DNA of 55,202 nt, taken from an uncultured Lentisphaerota bacterium. Lineage in GTDB: Bacteria > Verrucomicrobiota > Kiritimatiellia > CAIQIC01. The notes below the pieces were generated by a model, which was not told the DNA's origin, did not search any database, and saw nothing but the letters and a program-made list of their open reading frames with translations. Made by a program: the position numbers and the translations under genes. Positions 31,891-42,042 of the stretch are shown here, piece after piece (positions within the stretch are counted from its first letter, which is position 1; every line of letters begins with the position of its first letter). The DNA is taken from assembly GCA_903912445.1 (NCBI GenBank), contig CAIWHP010000111.1, positions 1 through 55,202 on the forward strand. The letters run 5' to 3'.

Positions 31891-33633
31891 TCAAATCCGC
31901 GCCGGCGTCTCGATGCCGAGCAGGTCCAGGCCGCAGCGGAGGGTGCGCGCCGTAAGGTCGCAGAGGCGCACGCGGCTTTCGCGGACGCCTTCCTCGGCTT
32001 TCAGGAACGGCAGGTTCTGGTAGAAGCTGCTGTAGGCTTTCGCGAGGTCGAACAGGTAATCGGCCAGCATGCTCGGGCGGAAATGCTCCGCGGCGCACTC
32101 CAGCACGTCGGCGAAGCGCAGCAGCTTGATGCCGAGGGCGCGCTCGAACGGGTCATCCAGCCGGACCGGGTGCGCGGCCGGCTCGCCGGCCGGGAAACGC
32201 TCGCGGTATTTGTCCTGCACGCTGGCGATGCGGGCACAGGCATATTGCAGATAGGGCGCGCTGTTGCCTTCGAGCGCGAGCGCCTTGTCCCAGGTGAAGG
32301 TGACGAGGCTCTGCGGGTTCTGGCTCAGGTCGGCATACTTCACCGCGCCGAGGCCGACCGCACGCGCGACCTCGCGCTGCTGCTCGAGGGGCATGGTGGG
32401 GCTGGTCTGCTGGACGATGGCCAGCGCGCGGCTTTCGGCCTCGTCGAGCAGGCGGTCGAGCTTGATGACATTGCCCTCGCGCGTCGAGAACGTGCCCTCG
32501 GGCAGGCGCATCAAGCCGAACCAGACGTGCTGCAGCTTCGTGGTGACACCGAGCTTGCGGCACACGGTGAAGAACTGCTTGAAGTGCAACTGCTGCCGCT
32601 CGTCGGTGACATAGACCACCGCATCCGGCTTGAACTCCGCGGTGCGGCCAAGCACGGTGGCGATGTCGGTGGTGGCATAGTTGAAGCCGCCATCGCTCTT
32701 GCGGACGATGCAGGGCGTCAACTTCTCGGCTTCCAGCTTGACGATCAGCGCGCCTTCGCTCTCCTCGGCCAGACCCTTCTCCTGCAAGAGCGCCACAATA
32801 CCGGCAAGCTTGTCGTTGTAATAGCTCTCGCCGCGGACGAGATCGAACTTCACGCCAAGCCGCGCATAGATGCGATCGAACTCGCGCATGCTGTGCTCGA
32901 TGAACGACACCCAGAGCTTGCGGTTCTCCGCGTCGCCTTGCTGCAACTTGACCAGCTCGGCGCGCGCCGCGTTTTTCCAGTTTTCGTCGTCCTTGCCGCG
33001 GTTGTAGCTGGCCACATAGACGCGCTCGAGCTCCTCGATCGGCGAGGCTTCATAGGCCGCCGGGTCGGCGAACGTGCGGAAGCCGAGGATCAACAGGCCG
33101 AATTGCGTGCCCCAGTCGCCGAGATGGTTGTCGGCGAGGACGTGCCAGCCGAGAAAGCGGTGCATCCGGTCCAACGCGTTGCCGATCACGGTCGAGCGGA
33201 TATGGCCGATGTGCATCGGTTTGGCAACATTCGGGCTGGAGTAGTCGAGGATGACGGTCTTCCCCCGCCCCGCCGCCGGGACACCGAGCCGGGCATCGGC
33301 CTGGACGGCTTCGAGCCGCCGCGCGAGCCAGCCGGGCGCGAGGTGGATGTTCAGGAAGCCCGGCCCGGCGATATCCAGCCGCGCCACGCTGGGGGGCAGC
33401 TGGGCGCGGTCCACGATGGCCTGCGCGACGTCGCGCGGCTTCATTTTCAGCAGTTTCGCGGCACCCATGGCGGCGTTGCACTGATAATCGCCAAACGCCG
33501 CATCTGTCGTCGGGACAACGTGCAACGGAAGCGTCGCCAGGTCGGTTTGAGGGAAGACCTCCGCAAACGCTGCGTGCATCCAAGCCGAGAGCCCCTGCTC
33601 GATGGTTTCCGGAAAAGCTGCATTGTCGCTCAT
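31891..33633 (-). CDS. argS: arginyl-tRNA synthetase
   Basis: Class I aminoacyl-tRNA synthetase charging tRNA-Arg (580 aa). The N-terminal additional domain covers about 1-110 (G-D-Y-Q-C-N-A-A-M). Catalytic domain: D-Y-S-S-P-N-V-A-K-P-M-H-I-G-H (HIGH at 141-144). The KMSKS position reads S-T-R-E-G-N-V-I, as is usual for many ArgS enzymes. The DALR anticodon-binding domain closes the protein (Y-L-Q-Y-A-C-A-R-I, ending L-G-I-E-T-P-A-R-I). Start MSDNAAF at 33633; an in-frame extension upstream would run antisense through the DUF2934 gene and past the promoter, so it is rejected. Confidence 0.97.
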   Translation of the reverse strand: MSDNAAFPETIEQGLSAWMHAAFAEVFPQTDLATLPLHVVPTTDAAFGDYQCNAAMGAAKLLKMKPRDVAQAIVDRAQLPPSVARLDIAGPGFLNIHLAPGWLARRLEAVQADARLGVPAAGRGKTVILDYSSPNVAKPMHIGHIRSTVIGNALDRMHRFLGWHVLADNHLGDWGTQFGLLILGFRTFADPAAYEASPIEELERVYVASYNRGKDDENWKNAARAELVKLQQGDAENRKLWVSFIEHSMREFDRIYARLGVKFDLVRGESYYNDKLAGIVALLQEKGLAEESEGALIVKLEAEKLTPCIVRKSDGGFNYATTDIATVLGRTAEFKPDAVVYVTDERQQLHFKQFFTVCRKLGVTTKLQHVWFGLMRLPEGTFSTREGNVIKLDRLLDEAESRALAIVQQTSPTMPLEQQREVARAVGLGAVKYADLSQNPQSLVTFTWDKALALEGNSAPYLQYACARIASVQDKYRERFPAGEPAAHPVRLDDPFERALGIKLLRFADVLECAAEHFRPSMLADYLFDLAKAYSSFYQNLPFLKAEEGVRESRVRLCDLTARTLRCGLDLLGIETPARI

Positions 33634-33678
33634 AAATTGCTCACAGACCTTTGACTTTACTTTTGGCCGGCGAGGCTT

Positions 33679-33707
33679 ATCATACGCCGCCGACGCGAGC
33701 CAGTAAA
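33679..33707 (-). promoter_or_regulatory. putative sigma70 promoter of argS
   Basis: Minus strand TTTACT (33702-33707) and TATGAT (33679-33684, 5 of 6) with an ideal 17-base spacer. The start would be about 33672, leaving a leader near 39 bases. Confidence 0.5.
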
Positions 33708-33732
33708 AAGGAACGCTAGCTTGCCTTATACT
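33704..33732 (+). promoter_or_regulatory. putative promoter and ribosome site of the DUF2934 gene
   Basis: TATACT (33727-33732, 5 of 6) with a poor -35 (TAAAAA, 17 bases before). It overlaps the divergent argS -35. A strong AAGGAAG ribosome site follows at 33751-33757, 6 bases before the ATG at 33764. Confidence 0.35.
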
Positions 33733-33763
33733 GAGGAAAGATAAATTCGAAAGGAAGTTCATC

Positions 33764-34147
33764 ATGGCTGCTAAAACAAAGAAAACTTCGGCTGCGACCG
33801 CGAAGAAGACGATCAAGGCCGCGACACCCGCTTGGAAACCGGCCAAGACGGTGACCCCCACGCCGGCCGCTCCGGCCGCCCCGGTCGCGAAGCAGGCAGT
33901 GCTTCCGCTGACGCCTGCCGCGAAAGCGCCGGCGGTCCCGCCGGCGATCAAACCGACCGCTGTTTCGGCGCCGATTCAGCCGAAAACGGTCACCTCCGCC
34001 GGCAAGGCGGTCTCGCCGGCCGAACGCCAGAAGATGATCGAGATCGCGGCCTATGTGCTGGCCGAGAAAAACCACTTCCGCGGCGATGCCAAAAACTACT
34101 GGCTGCAGGCGGAGCAGGAAGTCGACGTCAAGCTCGGCCGTAAATAA
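33764..34147 (+). CDS. DUF2934 protein with an alanine/proline/lysine-rich N-terminal tail
   Basis: A 127-aa protein in two parts. Residues 1-80 are almost only Lys, Ala, Pro, Thr and Val (M-A-A-K-T-K-K-T-S-A-A-T-A-K-K-T-I-K, then A-P-A-A-P-V-A-K), like a histone H1 or ribosomal-protein tail. Residues 84-127 form the short DUF2934 helix pair (E-I-A-A-Y-V-L-A-E-K-N-H-F-R-G, then N-Y-W-L-Q-A-E-Q-E-V-D). The function of DUF2934 is unknown. The basic tail suggests nucleic-acid or polyanion binding (inference). A strong ribosome site and AT-rich leader imply good expression. Next gene is the MATE transporter, 91 bases on. Confidence 0.85.
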   Translation: MAAKTKKTSAATAKKTIKAATPAWKPAKTVTPTPAAPAAPVAKQAVLPLTPAAKAPAVPPAIKPTAVSAPIQPKTVTSAGKAVSPAERQKMIEIAAYVLAEKNHFRGDAKNYWLQAEQEVDVKLGRK

Positions 34148-34189
34148 GCCGGACCTGCGCGGGCCGTCCTCCAGGGCCCCGGCGTCCGG

Positions 34190-34236
34190 TTCCAAGGCTT
34201 GGGAATGGTAGCGCAGCGCTTTTCCCGGCCTTGGAA
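34190..34236. repeat. paired TTCCAAG/CTTGGAA palindromes overlapping the MATE start region
   Basis: TTCCAAGGCTTGGGAA (34190-34205) and TTTTCCCGGCCTTGGAA (34220-34236), spaced 14 bases. The second copy ends 2 bases before the ATG of the MATE gene, so its GGAAG end falls where the ribosome site would be. Confidence 0.6.
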
Positions 34237-34238
34237 GA

Positions 34239-35648
34239 ATGAACCCATCCCGCGTGCAAACCTTGGACAAGCCCGGCGGCTACCGCGAAATGCTGCGCAT
34301 CGCGCTGCCCCTGGTCATCAGCACCGGCTCGTTCACAGTGATGCAGTTCGTGGACCGGATCTTCCTGACGCGCTACAGCGCCGATGCGATCCAGGCCGCC
34401 CTGCCCGCGGGACTGCTCGCTTTCACCCTGATCTGCTTCTTCAGCGGCGTCGCCGGCTATGTGAACACGTTCGTCGCGCAATTCCATGGCGCCGGCGACC
34501 CGCGCGGCGCGGCGCGGGCCACGGCCCAGGCGCTCTTCTTCGCGCTGTTCGCCTGGCCGCTGATGATCGCCCTGACGCCGGTCGGCGAATGGATCCTGCG
34601 CCACTGCGGCCACGCGCCCGGCGTGCTGCACGAGGAGCTGATCTTCTACCGCATCCTGATGCTCGGCAGCGTCGCCGTCCCGCTGAGCGCCGCGATCAGC
34701 GGTTTCTTCACAGGCCGCGGCGACACGCGGACGAACATGATCGCCGTCGTCATCGGCAACCTCTTCAACATCCTGCTCGACTGGGTGCTGATCTTCGGGC
34801 ACTGGGGGTTTCCGCGCATGGGCATCGCCGGCGCCGGCTGGGCCACGGTGCTCTCCAGCCTGCTGACGCCGCTGCTGCTGCTCGGCGTCTACTTCGGCCC
34901 GCGCCTGCGCCGCGCCTACGACACGTTCGGCACCTTCCGTCCCGACGTGCGCCTGATGCTCCGCCTCCTGCGCTTTGGCGGGCCGGCGGCGACGCATCTG
35001 CTGCTGGACGTCGGCTCGTTCGCCCTCTTCCTGCTGCTGACCGCGCGGCTGGGGCCCATGGAGCTGGCCGCGAGCAACATCGCCTTCAGCATCAACAATC
35101 TTGCCTTCATGCCGCTGGTCGGCATCGGCATCGCGGCCTCGATCCTGGTCGGGCAATACCAAGGCAGCGGGCAGAGCGCGGTGGCCGCGCGCGCCGGCTG
35201 GACCGCGCTCAAAATCGGCTGGTGCTACATGCTCGTGATCGGGCTGACGTTCGTGCTGTTCCCGCGCGGCTACTTCGTGCTGTTCACGGGCCATGGCGGC
35301 GGCGCGGTGGAACTCGATGCGATTCTGCCGCTCGGCCGCTGGATGCTCGTGATGATGGCCGTCTGGGGCCTCGCCGACACGGCGAACGTGATTCTCGCCG
35401 GCGCCCTGCGCGGCGCGGGCGACACCCGCTTTGTGATGCTCTACTCCCTCATCGTCATGGTGTTCCTCTGGCTGGGTGGCGAGGCGTTGCTGATCCTGGT
35501 CTTCGGCTACGGCATGCGCGCCGCCTGGCTCTGGCTCGTCATCTACGTCTTTATCCTCGTCGCCGGTTTCTTCTGGCGCTTCCGGTCCGGCCGCTGGCAG
35601 CACATCGATCTGCTGGGAACACACGCGCCGCGCAACACCAGCCCCTGA
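34239..35648 (+). CDS. MATE family efflux transporter
   Basis: Twelve-helix multidrug/toxin exporter of the MATE superfamily (469 aa, NorM/DinF size). Features: Y-R-E-M-L-R-I-A-L-P-L-V-I-S before helix 1, M-Q-F-V-D-R-I-F-L in helix 1, G-D-T-R-T-N-M between helices, two pseudo-symmetric six-helix halves, the second beginning near I-A-F-S-I-N-N-L-A-F-M-P. Uses Na+ or H+ gradients; substrate not predictable. The start ATG 34239 has its ribosome site inside a palindromic repeat and spaced very closely, so a later start (Met at 34290, M-L-R-I-A-L-P) cannot be excluded. Confidence 0.9.
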   Translation: MNPSRVQTLDKPGGYREMLRIALPLVISTGSFTVMQFVDRIFLTRYSADAIQAALPAGLLAFTLICFFSGVAGYVNTFVAQFHGAGDPRGAARATAQALFFALFAWPLMIALTPVGEWILRHCGHAPGVLHEELIFYRILMLGSVAVPLSAAISGFFTGRGDTRTNMIAVVIGNLFNILLDWVLIFGHWGFPRMGIAGAGWATVLSSLLTPLLLLGVYFGPRLRRAYDTFGTFRPDVRLMLRLLRFGGPAATHLLLDVGSFALFLLLTARLGPMELAASNIAFSINNLAFMPLVGIGIAASILVGQYQGSGQSAVAARAGWTALKIGWCYMLVIGLTFVLFPRGYFVLFTGHGGGAVELDAILPLGRWMLVMMAVWGLADTANVILAGALRGAGDTRFVMLYSLIVMVFLWLGGEALLILVFGYGMRAAWLWLVIYVFILVAGFFWRFRSGRWQHIDLLGTHAPRNTSP

Positions 35649-35736
35649 CGGCGCCAACCGCCCCCCCCGGACGCGCAGGGAGCCCTCCGCCAGGCCGCCC
35701 AAGTCCGCTGGGTCCCAGCGCACCCGCCACCGGCAA

Positions 35737-35764
35737 AGAAAAAAGGCGCCCCTTTCGGGACGCC
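35737..35764 (-). terminator. intrinsic terminator of the RRM protein gene
   Basis: On the minus strand an 8-bp GGCGTCCC/GGGGCGCC stem (one G-T pair) with a GAAA tetraloop is followed directly by TTTTTT. It lies about 24 bases past the stop codon of the gene at 35788-36165. Confidence 0.8.
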
Positions 35765-35787
35765 TTTCTTCACTTGTGACAACCGGT

Positions 35788-36165
35788 TTAGCGCCGGCCA
35801 CCACGGCCGCCACCGCCGCCGCCACCACCGAAGTCGCGCCGGCCGCCGCCGCCACCACCGCCGTAACCGCCACCGCCGCCGCCGCCGCCGCCGAAGCCGC
35901 CGCCACGGGGGCGTTCTTCGCGAGGTTTGGCCTCATTGACTGTCAGAGCGCGGCCATCCAGCTCTTTGCCGTTGAAATCGGCAATCGCCTTGTTGGCTTC
36001 GTCCTGGCTGGACATTTCCACAAACCCGAAGCCACGGGATTTACCTGTGAATTTGTCCAAGATGATGTCGCAGCTGACCACATTACCGGCCTGCTGGAAC
36101 AACGCCTTGAGGTCGCCATCCATCGTGTTGAACGACAGATTGCCGACGTATAGTTTCGTACCCAT
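35788..36165 (-). CDS. RRM RNA-binding protein with glycine-rich tail
   Basis: Single-RRM protein (125 aa) of the bacterial/cyanobacterial Rbp type. RNP2 is K-L-Y-V-G-N-L (4-10) and RNP1 is K-S-R-G-F-G-F-V-E-M (42-51), followed by A-L-T-V-N-E-A at the last strand. Residues 82-125 are Gly/Arg-rich (R-G-G-G-F-G-G, ending G-R-G-G-R-R), typical of cold-induced RNA chaperones. A long AT-rich leader, uncommon in this genome, precedes the gene, and a clean terminator follows. It is thus a monocistronic gene with probable post-transcriptional control. Confidence 0.94.
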   Translation of the reverse strand: MGTKLYVGNLSFNTMDGDLKALFQQAGNVVSCDIILDKFTGKSRGFGFVEMSSQDEANKAIADFNGKELDGRALTVNEAKPREERPRGGGFGGGGGGGGGYGGGGGGGRRDFGGGGGGGGRGGRR

Positions 36166-36484
36166 TTTTCTTTCCTTCTTGCTGCGGTAGGAACACCCAG
36201 TGGTCGCTCTGACTCATTCAGATCCGATCGTCCCCAGCACTCAGGCTATCGACAATCAACTCAACCAACTGCGCTCTCTTCTTACTGCGGCGGCGGAAAT
36301 ATGACACAAACCCGAGGCATGGCAATAATATTTTTCCAATCACTTACACTTTTTTTTCAGGCCCAAACGCCCCCTCCCGGCGCACCGGAACCGCCCCCGG
36401 CGGAGGGCTGCCCGCGCCCCGCCGGCCGGCCCGGGCTTGTACGGGCGGCCGGGTTGGGTTATTAATGGCGCGCAGGATGTAGCC
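36166..36484. other. intergenic leader region between the RRM gene and hsp20
   Basis: The left 180 bases are AT-richer than the surroundings and include AATAATATTTTTCC and a run of eight T (36351-36358). The right 120 bases are very GC-rich (GGCCGGCCCGGGC). No coding frame is supported. It probably contains the RRM gene's promoter and 5' leader and the hsp20 promoter. Confidence 0.45.
36297..36325 (-). promoter_or_regulatory. promoter candidate for the RRM protein gene
   Basis: Minus strand TTGCCA (36320-36325), a 17-base spacer and ATATTT (36297-36302). The implied 5' leader is about 125 bases, long enough for cold-shock-type mRNA control. Confidence 0.3.
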
Positions 36485-36903
36485 ATGACCACGAATGTGC
36501 TTACACAATGGAGCGCCTTGCACCGCAAGCTCGCGGGCCTGTCGGCCGCGCTGCAGGCGCCCAACGAGCCGGCCGGCTGGCTGCCGCCGACCGACGTGGT
36601 CGAGGACTCGCACGGCTTTGTGGTGCGGATGGAGCTGGCCGGGACCGCCCGCGCCGACGTGAGCGTCCGGCTCGAGGGCCGCGCGCTGGTCGTCGAAGGC
36701 GTGCGGCATCCGCCCTGCTGCGCCGGCGCGCGCTTCCGGCAGCTGGAGATGGAATACGGCCCCTTCCGCCGCGTCGTGCCGCTGCCGGACAGCGTGGCCG
36801 GCCGCCGCGCGACCGCCGTGCTGGCCGAGGGCGTGCTGGTGATCGCCCTGCCCCGTTCGCGCAGGCCGATGACGAAAAAAATGATGCTGGTGGTGATGAA
36901 CTC

Positions 36904-36907
<4 letters not shown>
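36485..36907 (+). CDS. small heat shock protein (Hsp20/alpha-crystallin)
   Basis: ATP-independent holdase chaperone of 140 aa. The alpha-crystallin domain starts W-L-P-P-T-D-V-V-E-D-S-H-G-F-V-V-R-M-E-L-A-G, with R-L-E-G-R-A-L-V-V-E-G-V-R and the late A-V-L-A-E-G-V-L-V-I-A-L-P (the A-x-L-x-x-G-V-L core). It is unusual in carrying a Cys pair (P-P-C-C-A) in the middle loop and a short, flexible C-terminal tail. Start MTTNVLTQ at 36485 follows an AGGA ribosome site. It overlaps lon by 4 bases (ATGA), linking holdase and protease. Confidence 0.92.
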
Positions 36908-39347
<2,440 letters not shown>

Positions 39348-39351
<4 letters not shown>

Positions 39352-40301
39352 ACTGCTGCCCGCGTCCTGTTTTCCAAGGCTTGGATGCTTTGCCGGCGCC
39401 TGATTCCAAGGCTTGGAAAAAACCACGGTTCCGGTTTCCAAGCTTTGGAAAACCGCTGGCCGCCCTGTGCTGCGCCTGCTGCTGCGCCAGCGCGGCACCC
39501 GCCGTCACGCCGGCGCCCTCCGCCCCCGCTCCCGCGGAGCCGCCGGCCGCGGCGCTGGACACGTTGCCGGACGCGACGGGCCTGCTGCAGCAGGTCGTCG
39601 CGGGCCTGCCCACCGAGCCGCTGGCGATCCAGGCGCGCGTCGAGGGTCGCGACAACCTGGACTACATGGACAAGCTGCGGCTCGCCGAGATGCACATGGA
39701 CTGGAAAGGCGGCGCGATCCGCGCCGACTATACGATCCGCGACGCCTTCGGCGGGAACCTCGCGCGCCTCGCGGTCGAACGGCCGGCCCACGGCGAGATC
39801 GCCTACAAGCTTTTTACCGGCCCCCAGCTCGAGCCCGCCGTGCTGACGCTGCTCGACTCGCCGCTCGCGGGCCTGGACATCAACTGGCTGGACCTGAGCC
39901 TGAGCTATCTCTGGTGGCCGAACGGCCGCACGATCGGCACCGAGCACGTCAAGGGACGCCAATGCTATGTGGTGGACCTGCCCGTGCCGCGCGATGTCTC
40001 GGCGCTGTGCAGCACGGTCCGGCTCTGGATCGAGGCCAAGGTGCACGTCCTGCTGCAGGCCGAGGCCTTCGACGCCCAACAGCAGCGGCTGCGCGTCCTC
40101 CGCATCAAGAGCTTCAAGAAGATCAAGGACCTCTGGATGATCGAGGACCTGGAGGTGCAGGCCTATCCCAGCCGGCACCGCACGCTGCTGCGGGTGCAAG
40201 AGGTCCGGCGCAGCGGCGAACTCCTGACCGCCGCCGCCGAGCCGCCGCCGGCGGCCGAGCCGCTGGAAAAGCTGCCGCCCTCCGCGCCGGTGCATCGCTG
40301 A
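39348..40301 (+). CDS. outer-membrane lipoprotein-sorting-like (LolA-like) protein with repeat-encoded N-terminus
   Basis: Exported protein (317 aa) of the LolA-like 'outer membrane lipoprotein-sorting protein' group. Family strings: M-D-W-K-G-G, W-W-P-N-G-R-T-I-G-T-E, K-G-R-Q-C-Y-V-V-D-L-P, L-W-I-E-A-K-V-H-V-L-L-Q-A-E-A-F-D and L-W-M-I-E-D-L-E-V. The first 35 codons hold three palindrome copies and read V-F-Q-G-L-D, D-S-K-A-W-K-K, F-P-S-F-G-K; only then comes the hydrophobic, Cys-rich signal core (L-A-A-L-C-C-A-C-C-C-A-S-A-A). Coupled to lon through ATGA. How the extended signal is handled is unknown; an internal start would leave very little n-region. Confidence 0.85.
39370..39454. repeat. 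three TTCCAAG/CTTGGAA palindromes inside the LolA-like gene start
   Basis: TTTTCCAAGGCTTGGAT (39370-39386), TTCCAAGGCTTGGAAAA (39404-39420) and a copy centred on TTTCCAAGCTTTGGAAAA (39435-39452). This is the densest cluster of the family in the window, immediately after the lon stop codon and within the following coding frame. Confidence 0.7.
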
Positions 40302-40314
40302 AGGGAGCCGCACC

Positions 40315-41010
40315 ATGGCCGACATCACCCTCGTCTGTCCCGACTGCGGCAAGCAGGTCATCGTTTCCGAATACGTGGACGTGGCCAGCCCCTGCCCCCA
40401 GTGCGGCCGGCCGCTCGACAAGAGCAGCCCGCACGCCGCGGGCGCCGCGAGCGCCAAGCCGCGCCTCGCCTCCATGCACGGGCGCGACTCGCTGGTCGTC
40501 GCCGGCCATGCCGACGAACCCGCCCCCGTCTTCGACCAGGCCGCGCAGCAGCCGGCGGCACGCCGCAAGCGCGGCCGGGACCTCAACACGTTCCAGCTGT
40601 GGCTGCACTACGTCTTTTCCTGGCTGTTTTTCAGCGCCCTGCTCGGCCTCTGCCTCTATTGGCAATGGAAAGGGCTGGACGACGCGCAGGTCATGAACAG
40701 CTATAAGGCGGCCCGCTGGTGGCTCGCCGCCGGCGCGTGGCTGGCCATCGTCATCCCCGCCTTTCAGGACCACTGGGCGCAAGGGGTGCTCAACCTCCTA
40801 ATCCCGCCCTATACCATCTACTACGCGCTGAACCGGCTCGATCACTACTATTTGCGCGCCTTCTATACCGCCGTCTTGCTGATGCTCGCTGCGGAATTCT
40901 ACTTCCTGCCTGGCCAGACCGTCCTGCATATCGCGCAGGACAACATCTCCCATTGGACCGCCGGGGTCCGCAAGCAGATCAGCACCGCCGGCCATAAAAT
41001 CACCGACTGA
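40315..41010 (+). CDS. zinc-ribbon membrane protein of unknown function
   Basis: A 231-aa protein with an N-terminal zinc ribbon (C-P-D-C-G at 8-12 and C-P-Q-C-G at 28-32), a low-complexity linker (about 35-85) and three or four hydrophobic segments: F-S-W-L-F-F-S-A-L-L-G-L-C-L-Y, W-W-L-A-A-G-A-W-L-A-I-V-I, and late L-L-I-P-P-Y-T-I-Y-Y-A and F-Y-T-A-V-L-L-M-L-A-A. No family recognised. It follows the LolA-like gene by 13 bases, so probably the last gene of the hsp20-lon unit, suggesting an envelope-stress link (inference). Confidence 0.8.
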   Translation: MADITLVCPDCGKQVIVSEYVDVASPCPQCGRPLDKSSPHAAGAASAKPRLASMHGRDSLVVAGHADEPAPVFDQAAQQPAARRKRGRDLNTFQLWLHYVFSWLFFSALLGLCLYWQWKGLDDAQVMNSYKAARWWLAAGAWLAIVIPAFQDHWAQGVLNLLIPPYTIYYALNRLDHYYLRAFYTAVLLMLAAEFYFLPGQTVLHIAQDNISHWTAGVRKQISTAGHKITD

Positions 41011-41075
41011 CGGGGCAGGCCACAGCGCAGGGCGGCCATGGCAGGGAAACGGCGGGAGGGGCACAGCGCAGCGCG

Positions 41076-41987
41076 TCAGCTTTTCACCGACATGTCGTAC
41101 TGCGTGTTGAGGTAGACGTAGCGGATCCAGGCGCTGAAAAACTCGTTGCGGTTCGCGCGCCAGTTGTTGGTGGGCGCCTGCAGGTCGAAATTCACCGGCG
41201 GGCCGACGTCGGGTCGGGCCGCCTTGCGGTCGCGCTCGGCCTCGAAGACGAGCCGCTGCGAATTATATTCCTGGTGACCCAGGTGCATGATGAAGCGGTG
41301 GTCCGGCGTCTCGAAGATGGTGTAGCCCGCGTCCTCGGCATAGGCGAGCAGGTTGATGCGGCCCGCCGCCTGCTCGAGTTCGAGGACCTTGTCGGCAATG
41401 CCGGCATGCCGGCTTTGCGGACAGGCGAAGACATCGTCCAGCCCGCCGGTGATGGGGTGGTTGCGCTTGAGGTTCTTGGTCGGGAACACGCCAAACACTT
41501 TCTTGGGCAGGGGGATTTTTTCGATGCCGACAAACTTGGCCAGCGCCAGCCCGCCCCAGCAGATGCCGAGCGTCGAGGGGATTTTCTGCCGGGCCTCGCC
41601 CAGGATGCCGGTAAGCTCCGCCCAGTAATGCACCTCCTCGTAGGGCATTTCCTCCACGGGCGCGCCGGTGACAATGAGCCCATCGAGGATGCTTTCGCGC
41701 ATCGCCTCGGCAAAGGTCACGTAGTAGCGGGCGAGATGGTGCGGGTCCGCCGACCGGTAATTGTGACTCTCCAGCCGGATCCAGACCGGGACGATCTGCA
41801 GGATCGAGAGCCCTAGCGGCAGCAGCAGGTTGAATTCATACTCCTCGGCCTTGGGCATGATGTTCAGAATGCCGATGCGCAGCGGACGGATGTCCTGATG
41901 CCGCGCGGCGGATTCCGCGATGCACTCCACGCCGTTTTTTTCCAGCTCCGGCTGGATGTGATAGGCCTTGGGCAATACGACTGTCAT
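41076..41987 (-). CDS. metA: homoserine O-acyltransferase MetA, probably acetyl-CoA-specific
   Basis: Methionine biosynthesis enzyme that acylates homoserine (303 aa). Nucleophile Cys143 is in L-G-I-C-W-G-G; H238 and E240 in H-L-G-H-Q-E-Y complete the triad. The motif G-A-P-V-E (Glu112) matches the acyl-donor position that is Glu in the acetyltransferase of Bacillus cereus and Gly (G-A-P-L-G) in the succinyltransferase of E. coli, so acetyl-CoA use is predicted. Start MTVVLPKA at 41987; the five extra residues from an upstream ATG are not needed. Last gene of a minus-strand run after the TatD-like gene (55-base gap). No SAM riboswitch is seen in that gap. Confidence 0.93.
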   Translation of the reverse strand: MTVVLPKAYHIQPELEKNGVECIAESAARHQDIRPLRIGILNIMPKAEEYEFNLLLPLGLSILQIVPVWIRLESHNYRSADPHHLARYYVTFAEAMRESILDGLIVTGAPVEEMPYEEVHYWAELTGILGEARQKIPSTLGICWGGLALAKFVGIEKIPLPKKVFGVFPTKNLKRNHPITGGLDDVFACPQSRHAGIADKVLELEQAAGRINLLAYAEDAGYTIFETPDHRFIMHLGHQEYNSQRLVFEAERDRKAARPDVGPPVNFDLQAPTNNWRANRNEFFSAWIRYVYLNTQYDMSVKS

Positions 41988-42042
41988 GGTGTCCCCGCTC
42001 AAAAACGCGCGGCACTATACGACATTCCGCGCAGAAAGAAAG

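Noticed and set aside
33634-33951. N-terminal extension of ArgS upstream of 33633
   Set aside because: It would cover the argS promoter and run antisense through the DUF2934 gene; the family N-terminus fits MSDNAAF.
41988-42042. SAM riboswitch upstream of metA
   Set aside because: Only 55 bases separate metA from the TatD-like gene, too short for a SAM riboswitch, and no characteristic stems are visible.
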